A model generated the notes under the pieces. That model worked only from the letters and a program-made list of their open reading frames with translations. It was not told the DNA's origin and made no database searches. From Gordonia hongkongensis (lineage in GTDB: Bacteria > Actinomycetota > Actinomycetes > Mycobacteriales > Mycobacteriaceae), in assembly GCF_023078355.1 (NCBI RefSeq), contig NZ_CP095552.1, positions 1,984,001-2,048,000 on the forward strand: DNA of 64,000 bases, given 5' to 3'. The position numbers and the translations under genes are program-made. Of this stretch, positions 28,828-37,381 are shown in pieces; position 1 is the first letter of the stretch; every line of letters begins with the position of its first letter.

Positions 28828-28986
28828 CCGGCCGGCGGATTCCCGGCGGACTCATCCGCGTCGAGGTTTCGGAACGTATGACAGAGGGAACTTCTGACCA
28901 ACTGAGCACGGTCCGTCTGAGAAGTGAGGGTGCATGGAGTCACGGGGAGCAGGGACCATCGGCACGACGGACGGGCGGTGCCCGGC

Positions 28987-29703
28987 GTGACCATCACCTC
29001 ATCGTCGCTTCCCACAGCGACCGCAGCGCGACCCGAGCTCGATGTCTACTTGCCACAGCAGGACACTCAGCTGTTGATCGACACTCTCCGATCCCGCGGC
29101 GTCTCGGGGGCCCGCGTGCTCGATCTCTGCACCGGCAGCGGGGCCATCGCGATCGCGGCCGCCCGGGCGGGTGCGTCGCACGTGACCGCGGTGGACGCAT
29201 CGGCGGACGCGGTCGCCTATGCCCGGCGCGCGGCAGCCGACGCCGGCGTCCGGATCGAGGTGGCGCACGGTGATCTCCGGTGCCATCAGGGTCGCTACGA
29301 CGTCGTCACCTGCAACCCCCCGTATGTTCCGACCCCACCGGAGTCCGAGTCGGAACTGCATCCGGCCGGACCGTCGCACGCCTGGGACGCCGGACTCGAC
29401 GGCCGGGCCGTCCTCGACCCGCTGTGCGCACGCGTTCCCGAATTGCTGGTGCCCGGCGGCGCTTTCGTGTTGGTCCACTCGGAATTCGCGGACGAGGAAG
29501 CCTCGCTGCGCGCCCTGCGCGCCGGGGGACTGACCGCAGAGGTGGTGGCCGAGCGGGTCATCCCGTTCGGTCCGGTCCTCACCGCACGCGCGGGCTGGTT
29601 GGAAGAGTGCGGCATGCTCGAACGCAACCGTCGCATCGAGCGTCTCGTCGCGATCGTCGCCGTCGCCCCGGGTGGTCCCGCCTCGGCCGGAGCGTCGCGG
29701 TGA
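28987..29703 (+). CDS. HemK2/MTQ2-type methyltransferase
   Basis: This 238-residue class I methyltransferase has motif I VLDLCTGSGAIAIAAA and the NPPY signature (about residues 110-113) of enzymes that methylate glutamine or other amide nitrogens. The N-terminal PrmC recognition domain is absent, which fits the HemK2/MTQ2-like group. The GTG at 28987 is preferred over a GTG at 28924, which adds a non-conserved leader. The stop overlaps the CDGSH gene start (GTGA). The target is unknown. Confidence 0.83.
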   Translation: MTITSSSLPTATAARPELDVYLPQQDTQLLIDTLRSRGVSGARVLDLCTGSGAIAIAAARAGASHVTAVDASADAVAYARRAAADAGVRIEVAHGDLRCHQGRYDVVTCNPPYVPTPPESESELHPAGPSHAWDAGLDGRAVLDPLCARVPELLVPGGAFVLVHSEFADEEASLRALRAGGLTAEVVAERVIPFGPVLTARAGWLEECGMLERNRRIERLVAIVAVAPGGPASAGASR

Positions 29704-29903
29704 GCGGGGACAAGAAGCCGAATGCGGTGCGGGTGATCCGAGGTGGACCCGTCCTGGTGTCCGGTCCCGTTGACATCGAACTCCCCGACGGCGCCCGGGT
29801 GCAGTCGGATCGGTTCATGGTCGCGGTGTGTGCGTGCGGTCGGAGCAAGAACTACCCCCTGTGCGACACCAGCCATCGCAAGAAGCGCCGCCGCGCGACC
29901 TGA
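29700..29903 (+). CDS. CDGSH iron-sulfur domain protein
   Basis: This 67-residue protein carries the three-Cys, one-His [2Fe-2S] ligand set: C44, C46, C55 and H59 in CACGRSKNYPLCDTSH, with CDTSH in place of the classic CDGSH. These proteins bind a redox-active, acid-labile cluster. It starts at a GTG overlapping the methyltransferase stop. A basic tail (RKKRRRAT) ends in a TGA that lies inside a 29-base tandem duplication. Confidence 0.88.
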   Translation: MSGDKKPNAVRVIRGGPVLVSGPVDIELPDGARVQSDRFMVAVCACGRSKNYPLCDTSHRKKRRRAT

Positions 29904-29949
29904 CGGCTCACGAGTGCCGCCGCGCGACCTGACGGCTCACGAGTGCCGC
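29892..29949. repeat. 29-bp tandem duplication across the CDGSH gene stop
   Basis: Two copies of a 29-base unit (29892-29920 and 29921-29949) are identical over the unit. Each contains the sequence CCTGACGGCTCACGAGTG, and the first copy includes the CDGSH gene stop codon. It lies between that gene and the convergent redox-enzyme gene. It may be a recent slippage duplication. Confidence 0.85.
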
Positions 29950-29971
29950 CCGAACGAGCGCCTTGCCCGGA

Positions 29972-31024
29972 TCAGATACCCGGGAAGGCGCTCTTTCCGT
30001 CGTCCCACGCGGACAGCACATGCCGGTCGAGGGCGTCCTCGACGAACAGGAAGGCGCGGATCCCGAAGATCACATCGGCTTCGGTGTCCGGCTCGGTGCG
30101 GATGAGATCGCCGACGACATCGGTACGCAGGATCTGCTCGTGCACGGCATCGGCCTCGACGTGTTCGCGATAGAACCGCCGGCACGCCTCCGGGGCGTCG
30201 AGCTGCTCCAAACCGGCCAGCAGGCGCTGCGAACCGGGCGGCGAGGTGATCTCGGTGGCCGCCAGATGCCCGACCGCCGCGCCCCGGTAGCGCCGGTGTA
30301 GTCCGAACAGCGACATCAGATTGACCGGCGTGAGGGCGACGCCGGGCACGGTGTCGAGGTAGCCGAGGTAGTCGGCGCTGAGATCGGCGGCGCGGAGCAG
30401 ATCGGCGAACAGCTCCTGATGCACGGCGTCGCCACGCCCGCCGCCGAACTCGTCGAATTCGACGGCGACGTAGGCGGCCTTGGCGTGCCCGCGCAGACGT
30501 GGGATGGCAAAGGCGTGCGGGTCGGCCTCCTTGAGGTGGTACAGCGAGCGCAGGGCGAAGAGCTGCCGGTACTGCTCCCACGTCCCGGCGTCGCGGAGCC
30601 GGTAGGAGGCGCCGTCGCCGTCGGGGTTCTCGATGCACAGCTCGTCCATCTCGTGCTCGGCGGAATCGTCGGCGGTCATCGCCGGTACGTCGCGATGCAG
30701 GGCGGCGAGGAATCGCTGTTCGAGCGTGGCCCGGACCGTGAGCAGGGCCGGACTCCATTCCCATCCGGCGTCGGCGTCGACGAACCCGACGTAGTGCATC
30801 TCGTAGCAGAGGTACAGCGCGAGCTGCAGATCGTCGCCGTAGGGGTCGGCATCGACGACCCTCGGGTCGTCGGCCGGCAGGTCGAGGACCGATGCGGACG
30901 CAGGGTCACCGCGGAGGAGATCGATCACCATGGCCGAGAGCGGTCCGCGCGCACCGGGCAACAGGGGGCGTCGGAAGGCCGTGTCGTGCGCCGTCGGATC
31001 GTCGACCATCGGGTCAGCTGACAC
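29972..31024 (-). CDS. Iron-containing redox enzyme family protein (haem-oxygenase-like fold)
   Basis: This 350-residue helical protein matches the iron-containing redox enzyme family. Candidate metal ligands lie in ALYLCYEMHYVGF, in VEFDEFGGGRGDAVHQELF and in RFYREHVEADAVHEQIL, spaced as in haem-oxygenase-like di-iron oxidases. The substrate is unknown. The GTG at 31024 was chosen because AGGAGG lies eight bases upstream; it falls within the end of the endonuclease frame as written (11-base overlap). Confidence 0.78.
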   Translation of the reverse strand: MSADPMVDDPTAHDTAFRRPLLPGARGPLSAMVIDLLRGDPASASVLDLPADDPRVVDADPYGDDLQLALYLCYEMHYVGFVDADAGWEWSPALLTVRATLEQRFLAALHRDVPAMTADDSAEHEMDELCIENPDGDGASYRLRDAGTWEQYRQLFALRSLYHLKEADPHAFAIPRLRGHAKAAYVAVEFDEFGGGRGDAVHQELFADLLRAADLSADYLGYLDTVPGVALTPVNLMSLFGLHRRYRGAAVGHLAATEITSPPGSQRLLAGLEQLDAPEACRRFYREHVEADAVHEQILRTDVVGDLIRTEPDTEADVIFGIRAFLFVEDALDRHVLSAWDDGKSAFPGI

Positions 31025-31808
31025 CTGGGAGTCCTCCTGTCGGGTACGGGCGTCGGGCACCGCGGTGCGCGGCGGACGTCGGCTCTCCTGGGTAACCGGA
31101 TCGAGGACGGCACAAACCACCACCGGGTGGTTGTGACCGTCGTCCCAGCCTAGGCCCGGTTGTCGGATCCGTGATCTCGGCGCGCAACTGCTTGTCGAGC
31201 GAGACACGCACCAGCGCCGCTGCCAGCACCTCGGGCCGGCCGTCGGCGAGATCGGCGAGCCGTGCCGGGTCCTCGGGTAGTCCGAGGTCGCGGGCGGCGG
31301 CGAGCGCGCGTTTGTCAAAACGCGGCGCGACCCACTCCCACACCGACTGCACCTCACGCAGGAAGATGTCGGCCCCGACCGGACCGATGCCGGTGAAATC
31401 CTGGAGCAGTTCCGCCACGCGGGTGGGGTCGGAGTCGGCGTCGTCGGCGAGCCGACGGAGATCGCCGTGGTAGTCGTCGAGGACCTTCTGCGCCGCCTCG
31501 CCGAGGCGGGTGGCGGTGCTCTCGTCGTAGCGGACGTAGTGGCCGCGGCCGAGCGCGTCGACCAGCTTCTGCCAGTTGGCGCGGGCCATCTTCTCCGGGG
31601 TCCGGTAACCGGCGGTGAACAGTTCGCGCGCGGCGGCCACCGCGATGTCCGCGGAGATCCGCGTACTGAGGAGCAGGGCGAGCACCAACAGCTCGAAGAG
31701 CGGTGACGGCGAGTTCTTCAGCGTGATGCCGGCGTCCTGCGCGTAGGTGCGGCCGGCGCGGTCGATCAGTTGTCGCGCCGCGTCCTCGGCGTGGTCCGTG
31801 CGGGTCAT
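31014..31808 (-). CDS. HhH-GPD endonuclease III-like protein with doubtful C-terminal tail
   Basis: The first 215 or so residues are an HhH-GPD DNA glycosylase/endonuclease fold (LFELLVLALLLSTRISADIAV, then the helix-hairpin-helix LLQDFTGIGPVGADIFL with catalytic-side VWEWVAPRFDKRAL). No Fe-S cysteine loop is present. The last 50 residues are Arg/Pro/Gly-rich and unlike the family. Adding one base to the CCC at 31155-31157 produces a TAG directly after EITDPTTG, so the tail is probably read-through from an under-called homopolymer and the real gene ends near 31150. Confidence 0.78.
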   Translation of the reverse strand: MTRTDHAEDAARQLIDRAGRTYAQDAGITLKNSPSPLFELLVLALLLSTRISADIAVAAARELFTAGYRTPEKMARANWQKLVDALGRGHYVRYDESTATRLGEAAQKVLDDYHGDLRRLADDADSDPTRVAELLQDFTGIGPVGADIFLREVQSVWEWVAPRFDKRALAAARDLGLPEDPARLADLADGRPEVLAAALVRVSLDKQLRAEITDPTTGPRLGRRSQPPGGGLCRPRSGYPGEPTSAAHRGARRPYPTGGLPGVS

Positions 31809-31854
31809 CGAAGCCGGTTACCCACGCCGGTGCGTGGGCAATCCCAGCCGCGGG

Positions 31855-32940
31855 TCACAACCAGTGACTGCGCCGGAACACGACGAACAGCGTCGCGCAG
31901 AGGGCCACGAGACAGCCCAGCACGACGGGATAACCCCACTCCTGGTGCAGTTCGGGCATGTGGTCGAAGTTCATGCCGTAGATCCCGGCGACCATGGTCG
32001 GCACCGCGGCGATCGCGACCCATGCCGAGATCTTGCGCATGTCGGTCGACTGCTGGATGCCGACCTTCGCCGCCGCGGCCTGCAGGAGGGAGGTGAGCAG
32101 CTCGTCGTACTCGAGGACTCGGTCGATGACGGTGGTGAGATGGTCGGCGACGTCGCGGAACTGGCGTCGGATCTCCTTGGGCACCAATGGATTACCGCTC
32201 GCCGTGAGACTCTGCAGCGGGGCCGCCAGCGGTGTCACCGCGCGACGGAGTTCGAGCACCTCGCGCCGTAGGAGATAGACGGGATCGATGTCGAGTGCGT
32301 GACCCTGCCGACCGAACACGACCTCCTCGATCGCCGCGACATCGGCGTCCATCCGGTCGGTGACGGCGAGGTAGCTGTCGACGACCTTGTCGGCGACGGC
32401 GTGCAGCACCGCGGTCGGGCCGAGGGCCAGACGCTCGGGGTGCGTCTCCAGGCGACGGCGCAGTTCCGACAGTTCGGTGTGCTCGCCGTGGCGCACGGTC
32501 AGTACGAAGTCCGGCCCGGCGAAGACCATGATCTCGCCGGTCTCGACGACCTCACTCGCCTTGGCCATCGTTTCGTGCTCGATGTACTGCACGGTGCGCA
32601 GGACGAGGAACTGGGTGTCGTCGTAGACCTCGAGCTTCGGCCGCTGGTGCGCGTGTACTGCGTCTTCGACGACGAGTTCGTGAAGGCCGAACGTGGCGCC
32701 GACGTCGGCCATCTGAGCGTCGTCGGGGGCGTGGAGTCCGACCCATACGAAGCCCTCGCCGGCGGCCCGCACCCGGGCGAGACCCTCGGTGTAGCTCACC
32801 CGTCCCGGTTGCCGGTGGCCGTCGACGTACACCGCGCAATCGACGATCGCCCGCGCCACGGGGACGCGGATCTCGGGGAGCGGGCGGCGCTCGCGGCGCG
32901 GTGACAACCCGCGCGGACCAGGCCGGGGGATCGAGGGCAC
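31855..32940 (-). CDS. corA: CorA-family magnesium/cobalt channel
   Basis: This protein of about 361 residues has a large cytosolic domain, a long stalk helix and two C-terminal membrane helices carrying the selectivity signature GMN (in IYGMNFDHMPEL). It forms a pentameric divalent-cation channel. It corresponds to Rv1239c, which follows sugC in M. tuberculosis. The GTG at 32940 gives a leader of about 30 residues before AIVDCAVYVDG; the frame stays open further upstream, but that stretch overlaps marC and is rejected. Confidence 0.93.
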   Translation of the reverse strand: MPSIPRPGPRGLSPRRERRPLPEIRVPVARAIVDCAVYVDGHRQPGRVSYTEGLARVRAAGEGFVWVGLHAPDDAQMADVGATFGLHELVVEDAVHAHQRPKLEVYDDTQFLVLRTVQYIEHETMAKASEVVETGEIMVFAGPDFVLTVRHGEHTELSELRRRLETHPERLALGPTAVLHAVADKVVDSYLAVTDRMDADVAAIEEVVFGRQGHALDIDPVYLLRREVLELRRAVTPLAAPLQSLTASGNPLVPKEIRRQFRDVADHLTTVIDRVLEYDELLTSLLQAAAAKVGIQQSTDMRKISAWVAIAAVPTMVAGIYGMNFDHMPELHQEWGYPVVLGCLVALCATLFVVFRRSHWL

Positions 32941-32982
32941 GAGTGCCGATGCTACCCGGCGGGCCCCGTACACTCTCCGAAC

Positions 32983-33603
32983 GTGTCCTTCGACGTCACG
33001 GTGTACACGACGACGTTGATCACGCTGCTCGTCATCATGGACCCGCCTGGCCAGATCCCGCTGTTCCTCAGCCTGGTCGGTCAACGCTCGCCGGAGTACC
33101 GGCGGCGCGCGGCCTGGCAGGCGCCGCTCGTCAGCCTCCTGGTGATCAGTGTGTTCGCCGTCGCCGGCAAAGCCATCCTGAACTATCTCCACATCGGGAT
33201 CCCGGCGCTGCAGGGCGCCGGCGGTTTGTTGTTGCTGCTCGTGGCGCTGCAATTGCTCACCGGCCTCGGCAACGCCGGTAAGCCCACGGCCGCCGACGAC
33301 GTCAACGTCGCGCTCGTCCCGCTCGGCACCCCGCTGCTCGCCGGACCGGGTGCCATCGCCGCGGTCATCGTCGGTGTGAGCGGTGTCGACGCCGGATCGG
33401 GTGGTTATCTGGCCATCGCGGCAGCCATCGTCAGCGTTCACCTGGTGGTGATGTTGGTCCTGCGCTATTCGACGGCGCTCATCCGCATCCTGGGCATCGG
33501 CGGCATCACGCTACTCGCCAAGATCGCGGGCCTGCTCCTCGCCGCGATCGCCGTGCAGCTCATCGCCGACTCCGTCATGGGATTCATTGCCGAGGGAGCG
33601 TGA
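32983..33603 (+). CDS. MarC-family integral membrane protein
   Basis: This 206-residue protein has six hydrophobic segments and the family signature LVIMDPPGQIPLFLSLV near the N-terminus, repeated in the second half as LVPLGTPLLAGPGAIAAVI. MarC proteins have no proven transport function despite the multiple-antibiotic-resistance name. It starts at a GTG and is divergent from corA with 42 bases between them. Confidence 0.9.
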   Translation: MSFDVTVYTTTLITLLVIMDPPGQIPLFLSLVGQRSPEYRRRAAWQAPLVSLLVISVFAVAGKAILNYLHIGIPALQGAGGLLLLLVALQLLTGLGNAGKPTAADDVNVALVPLGTPLLAGPGAIAAVIVGVSGVDAGSGGYLAIAAAIVSVHLVVMLVLRYSTALIRILGIGGITLLAKIAGLLLAAIAVQLIADSVMGFIAEGA

Positions 33604-33661
33604 GCCGACCCGGGGACCCGCCTCGTTCGGACGTGGGACGTGCTGCGGATACGGTGGCGGG

Positions 33662-34612
33662 GTGACTGAACGTCGTGTCCGCAAACGTCTCATCACGGTG
33701 GCCGGTCTGATCGTCGTCCTGGCGGTGGTCATCGCCGGGTGCGCCGACGACTCGTCGTCTCCACCACGCGGGGTGGTGATCGGCTCGTCGGAGGATCCGG
33801 CGATGCGCGTGATGGCCGAGGTGTACGCGGGTGCGTTGCGCAATTCCGGATCGGTGGTGTCCGGTGACCAGCTCCGTGGCGACGCGCCGGCGCTGCTGGA
33901 CGAGATGGACCGCGCTGCGCTCGATCTCTTCCCGGCTTTCACCGGGGAACTGCTGACGTTGTTGTCCCCGTCGTCTACCGCGATCGGCGCCGAGGATGTC
34001 TACAACGACCTGAACCGCTCACTCCCGCAGGGGGTTTCGGTCGGCGATGAGACACCGGTATCGGCGGCGCCGCAGATCTTCGTGTCGACGGCCCTCGCCG
34101 GGGACGTCGGCGCCACCGGACTCGAGGACTGCGGCCGACTGCCGGCGGGCCTGCCGGTCGTGGCCGTCGCCGAACCCGATGACTCGACGATGCGTGCTTT
34201 CGCCGACGCCGGTTGTGCCTTCGGTCCGGTCGAGGTCACCGCGACGGGCGAGGAGGTGCTCCGACGTGCCGCCGACGGCGGCGCGGTCGGACTGCTGACC
34301 CCCCTCGAGATCGCCGGCGAGGACGCCGACGGGGCGTCGTCGGAGGTCCAGGCGCTCCGCACATCACCGGGTGGCGGCGACACCGCGGACGGTGCCGCGG
34401 CTGCCGAACCCGCGGACGAGTCGGGTCCGCGGGCGGAGGTGCTGGTGCCGGTGTTCCGTTCCGCGGCGCTGAACCGCGATCAGGTGAAGGCCATGAACAA
34501 GGTGGCGGGCGAGATCACGACCGCCGATCTCGCCACCATGGCGTCCGAGGTCGACGGCGGTGCGGACCCTCGCGACGTCGCGCTGGCCTGGCTGGGCGAA
34601 CACGGGCTGTAG
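33662..34612 (+). CDS. Glycine-betaine/osmoprotectant-binding-like lipoprotein
   Basis: This 316-residue secreted lipoprotein has a signal peptide with lipobox VIAGC and mature sequence resembling the OpuAC-type binding fold (VIGSSEDPAMRVMAEVYAGALRNSG, LDLFPAFTGELLTLL, and the C-terminal AALNRDQVKAMNKVAGEITTADLATM). No ABC permease or ATPase is adjacent, so it is an orphan. A low-complexity acidic insert lies near residues 220-260. It starts with GTG 33662 and is followed by the 36-bp repeat array. Confidence 0.8.
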   Translation: MTERRVRKRLITVAGLIVVLAVVIAGCADDSSSPPRGVVIGSSEDPAMRVMAEVYAGALRNSGSVVSGDQLRGDAPALLDEMDRAALDLFPAFTGELLTLLSPSSTAIGAEDVYNDLNRSLPQGVSVGDETPVSAAPQIFVSTALAGDVGATGLEDCGRLPAGLPVVAVAEPDDSTMRAFADAGCAFGPVEVTATGEEVLRRAADGGAVGLLTPLEIAGEDADGASSEVQALRTSPGGGDTADGAAAAEPADESGPRAEVLVPVFRSAALNRDQVKAMNKVAGEITTADLATMASEVDGGADPRDVALAWLGEHGL

Positions 34613-34630
34613 GGAAGACACGACAACGCC

Positions 34631-34810
34631 GTGCTCATTCGGCCCGCTCGCTTCGCTCCCGGCGCCGTGCTCATTCGGCCCGCTCGCTTCGCTCCCGGCG
34701 CCGTGCTCATTCGGCCCGCTCGCTTCGCTCCCGGCGCCGTGCTCATTCGGCCCGCTCGCTTCGCTCCCGGCGCCGTGCTCATTCGGCCCGCTCGCTTCGC
34801 TCCCGGCGCC
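34631..34810. repeat. Five tandem copies of a 36-bp unit
   Basis: Five copies begin at 34631, 34667, 34703, 34739 and 34775 and look identical. Each contains CGGCCCGCTCGCTTCGCTCC; read on the minus strand this includes GCGAAGC, a heptamer known to form an unusually stable mini-hairpin. The period is a multiple of three, so open frames run through it, but they do not look like genes. It lies between two convergent genes and abuts a strong hairpin. Confidence 0.95.
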
Positions 34811-34848
34811 GTGACACCGACACGCCCCGACCGCGTGTCGGTGTCACG
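34810..34848. terminator. Perfect 15-bp hairpin between convergent genes
   Basis: Arm 34810-34824 (CGTGACACCGACACG) pairs perfectly with 34834-34848 across a 9-base loop. It stands between the 3' ends of the lipoprotein gene and the SDR gene, directly after the repeat array. There is no U-tract, as is common for actinobacterial terminators. It could act on both strands. Confidence 0.65.
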
Positions 34849-34869
34849 ACCCGTGTGTGACCCCGGCGC

Positions 34870-35700
34870 CTAGCGCGCCTTCGACAGCGCCCAGCCCGTG
34901 AGCTTCGCCGACACCCACTGGTACTTCGAGGCGACGAGGCGCACCGAGAGGTCCAGGATCTTGGCGTCGGTGCCGACCAAGATGCGTGCCTTGTTCTTCC
35001 GGACGCCCTCGATGATCACCTCGGCCGCATCCTCACTCGTCATCCGGGCGAGGTAGCGGTCGAAGAACGCGGCCGTGGCCTTCTGGTCGTGATCCCCGGA
35101 CACGGTGGCGTTCCGGGCGATCGCGGTCTTGATCCCGCCGGGATGCACACACGACACCTCCACCGGGTGCTTGGCGATGATCATCTCCTGCCGCAGCGCC
35201 TCGGTGAATCCGCGCACCGCGAACTTGGCGGAGTTGTAGGCGGCCTGGCCCGGTTCGGCCAGCAAGCCGAACAACGACGAGGTGTTCACGATGTGCCCGT
35301 CCCCGGACGCGATCACGTGCGGCAGAAACGCCTTGGTGCCGTTGACGACTCCCCAGTAGTCGACGTCCATCACCCGTTCGATGTCCTTGAACTCGGTGCG
35401 CTCGATCTCACCGTGGTGGGCGATGCCGGCGTTGTTGAACACGACATTGACCACGCCGAAGTGCTCGGCGACGGTGTCGGCGTAGGTGAGTACCGCTTCG
35501 CGCTCGGCGACGTTCAGCAGCTGCGAATGCACCTCGGCGCCGGCCTCTGTCACCAGCTTCTCGGTGACGGCCAGGCCGTCGGGGGTGACGTCGGAGATGG
35601 CCAGCCGCGCACCGCGGCGCGCGAGCTTGACGGCGATGTCACGGCCCATTCCCGAACCGGCGCCGGTGATCACGACGACCTTGCCGCGAAAGTCCTTCAT
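34870..35700 (-). CDS. Short-chain dehydrogenase/reductase
   Basis: This 276-residue classical SDR has the NAD(P)-binding motif VITGAGSGMGRDI, the NNAG motif, and the catalytic Ser-Tyr-Lys set in VNTSSLFGL and AAYNSAKFAV. Two C-terminal helices follow, typical of acetoin/diacyl-type SDRs found beside actinobacterial monooxygenases. It starts 26 bases after the Baeyer-Villiger-type gene, so the two act in one operon, probably on the same ketone/alcohol pair. Confidence 0.93.
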   Translation of the reverse strand: MKDFRGKVVVITGAGSGMGRDIAVKLARRGARLAISDVTPDGLAVTEKLVTEAGAEVHSQLLNVAEREAVLTYADTVAEHFGVVNVVFNNAGIAHHGEIERTEFKDIERVMDVDYWGVVNGTKAFLPHVIASGDGHIVNTSSLFGLLAEPGQAAYNSAKFAVRGFTEALRQEMIIAKHPVEVSCVHPGGIKTAIARNATVSGDHDQKATAAFFDRYLARMTSEDAAEVIIEGVRKNKARILVGTDAKILDLSVRLVASKYQWVSAKLTGWALSKAR

Positions 35701-35726
35701 GTCTTGTCTCCTGTGGGTGGGTTCGG

Positions 35727-37289
35727 TCAGGCGTTGGCGGTGGCGGGCGACGCGATGTCGTCGCCGGTGGCGGAAGCGGCCGGCACCGCGGGTGCGGCGG
35801 ATCGCCGGGCACCGCGGGTCACATCGTAGGCGGCGACGTCGAAGGAACGGGTCGTCTGCCGGAACGCGAAGGTGAAGCCCGGCCACAGCGTGGTGATGTT
35901 GCCGTTGGCGTCCTTGTACCAGGAGGCACACCCGCCGTTCACCCACACGCTGTTGCGCAGCTTGTGCTGGATTCCGGCGTTGAACTCCTGCTGGGCGGAC
36001 AGCTTCACCTCGGTCCGGGTGATCCCCAGCGCGCGAGAGGTTTTCAGGTAATCGACGAGGTAGTTCAGCTGCGACTCGATCATGTACACCATCGAGGTGT
36101 GGCCCAGCCCGGTCGACGGGCCCACCATCAGCATCATGTTCGGGAAGCCGTGGACGAACGAGCCCTTGTAGCCCTGCATACCGATCTCGTTCCACACCTG
36201 CGCGAGGCTGCGGCCGTCCTTGCCGATGATCTTCTCGAACACGGGGGAGTCGGTGACGTGGAATCCGGTGGCGACGACGATCACGTCCACCTCGCGGACG
36301 GTGCCGTCCTTCGACACGATCCCGGTCGGGGTGATGCGGTCGATGCCGTCGGTCACGAGATCGACGTTCGGGCGGGCGAGGGCCGGGTACCAGTCGTTGG
36401 ACCGCAGGATGCGCTTGCAGCCCACCTGGAAGGTCGGGGTGGCCTTGCGCCGCAGCTCGGCGTCGCGGCCGATGCCGCGCAGGATGTTGGCGCGGCAGAG
36501 CAACTCGACCGGCTTGAGGGCCTTGGGGGAGTAGGTCAGACCGAACGCGACGACCTCGTTGGCGGCGTAGATGCCACCGCGGACCGCGGATTGGTACCCG
36601 GGGATGTTCTTGTAGGCCCAGTGCTCGACGGAGCTGTAGGCGCGCTCGGTGCGGGGGACGATCCACGGTGCGGTCCGCTGGTACACGTCGAGGCGCCCGG
36701 CGACCTTCGCGACCTCGGGAACGAGCTGGATCGCCGACGCGCCGGTCCCGATCACCGCGACGCGCTGCCCGCCGAAGTCGTGGTCGTTGTCCCAGCGCGC
36801 GGAGTGCACGATCTTGCCCTCGAAGGACTCGATGCCCTCGATGTCGGGGAGGTTGGGCTCGCAGAGCGGGCCGACACCGCCGACCAGGACTCGTGCCCGC
36901 ACTTGATCGGTCTTGCCGTCCTGCAGGGTGTCGATGATCCAACGGCCCTCGTCCTCGTTCCATGCGGTCCGCGTCACCTCGGTGCCGAAGCGCGCCTTCG
37001 CGCCGATTCCGAACCGGTCGGCGACCCCGTTGATGTAGTCGTGGATCTCGGGCTGGTGAGAGTAGGACCGCGACCAGGTGGGGTTCTTCGCGAACGAGAA
37101 TGAGTAGAGCTGCGAGGGGACGTCGCAGGCCGCGCCCGGGTAGGTGTTGTCGCGCCAGGTCCCGCCGAAGTCGCTGCCGCGATCGAGGAGGACGAAGTCG
37201 TCGAAACCGTTCTGCTTGAGACGGACCGCGGCGCCCAGACCCGAGAAGCCGGCACCGATGATGGCGATCTCTACATCGTTCGTTGTCAT
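35727..37289 (-). CDS. Flavin-containing (Baeyer-Villiger-type) monooxygenase
   Basis: This 520-residue enzyme has the FAD site IIGAGFSGLGAAVRL, the NADPH site VIGTGASAIQL and the BVMO fingerprint FxGxxxHxxxW in FEGKIVHSARWD. Also visible are VVATGFHVTD and WYKDANGNITTLWPG. It would oxidise ketones to esters or lactones. The ATG at 37289 lies 7 bases downstream of a near-consensus -10 element, so the transcript is probably leaderless. It is divergent from a TetR gene, the likely regulator. Confidence 0.94.
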   Translation of the reverse strand: MTTNDVEIAIIGAGFSGLGAAVRLKQNGFDDFVLLDRGSDFGGTWRDNTYPGAACDVPSQLYSFSFAKNPTWSRSYSHQPEIHDYINGVADRFGIGAKARFGTEVTRTAWNEDEGRWIIDTLQDGKTDQVRARVLVGGVGPLCEPNLPDIEGIESFEGKIVHSARWDNDHDFGGQRVAVIGTGASAIQLVPEVAKVAGRLDVYQRTAPWIVPRTERAYSSVEHWAYKNIPGYQSAVRGGIYAANEVVAFGLTYSPKALKPVELLCRANILRGIGRDAELRRKATPTFQVGCKRILRSNDWYPALARPNVDLVTDGIDRITPTGIVSKDGTVREVDVIVVATGFHVTDSPVFEKIIGKDGRSLAQVWNEIGMQGYKGSFVHGFPNMMLMVGPSTGLGHTSMVYMIESQLNYLVDYLKTSRALGITRTEVKLSAQQEFNAGIQHKLRNSVWVNGGCASWYKDANGNITTLWPGFTFAFRQTTRSFDVAAYDVTRGARRSAAPAVPAASATGDDIASPATANA

Positions 37290-37295
37290 GGTGTC

Positions 37296-37324
37296 ACCAT
37301 AAGATGGTACTGAACACGTGTCAA
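37296..37324 (-). promoter_or_regulatory. Consensus-like promoter of the monooxygenase operon (leaderless)
   Basis: On the minus strand TTGACA (complement of 37319-37324) is followed by 17 bases and TATGGT (complement of 37296-37301). This is close to the SigA consensus. The predicted transcript start falls at about 37289-37290, on the monooxygenase start codon. Confidence 0.7.
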
Positions 37325-37334
37325 TAGCTATTGA
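37321..37334. promoter_or_regulatory. Candidate TetR operator palindrome TCAATAGCTATTGA
   Basis: This is a perfect 14-base palindrome overlapping the -35 of the monooxygenase promoter. A further TCAATA half-site lies in CCCTCAATAGAGGG (37339-37352), upstream of the tetR gene, and the adjoining ACACGTGT (37314-37321) is also self-complementary. The position is right for a repressor controlling both divergent genes. Confidence 0.6.
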
Positions 37335-37381
37335 ACAACCCTCAATAGAGGGTAGGCTGGCCGCGTGGCCAGTAGACGAGG

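Noticed and set aside
34631..34810. CRISPR array
   Set aside because: Units are contiguous with no variable spacers and no cas genes are nearby.
34560..34873. Short repeat proteins encoded by the 36-bp array
   Set aside because: The unit length is a multiple of three, so all frames stay open automatically; there is no ribosome site or known family.
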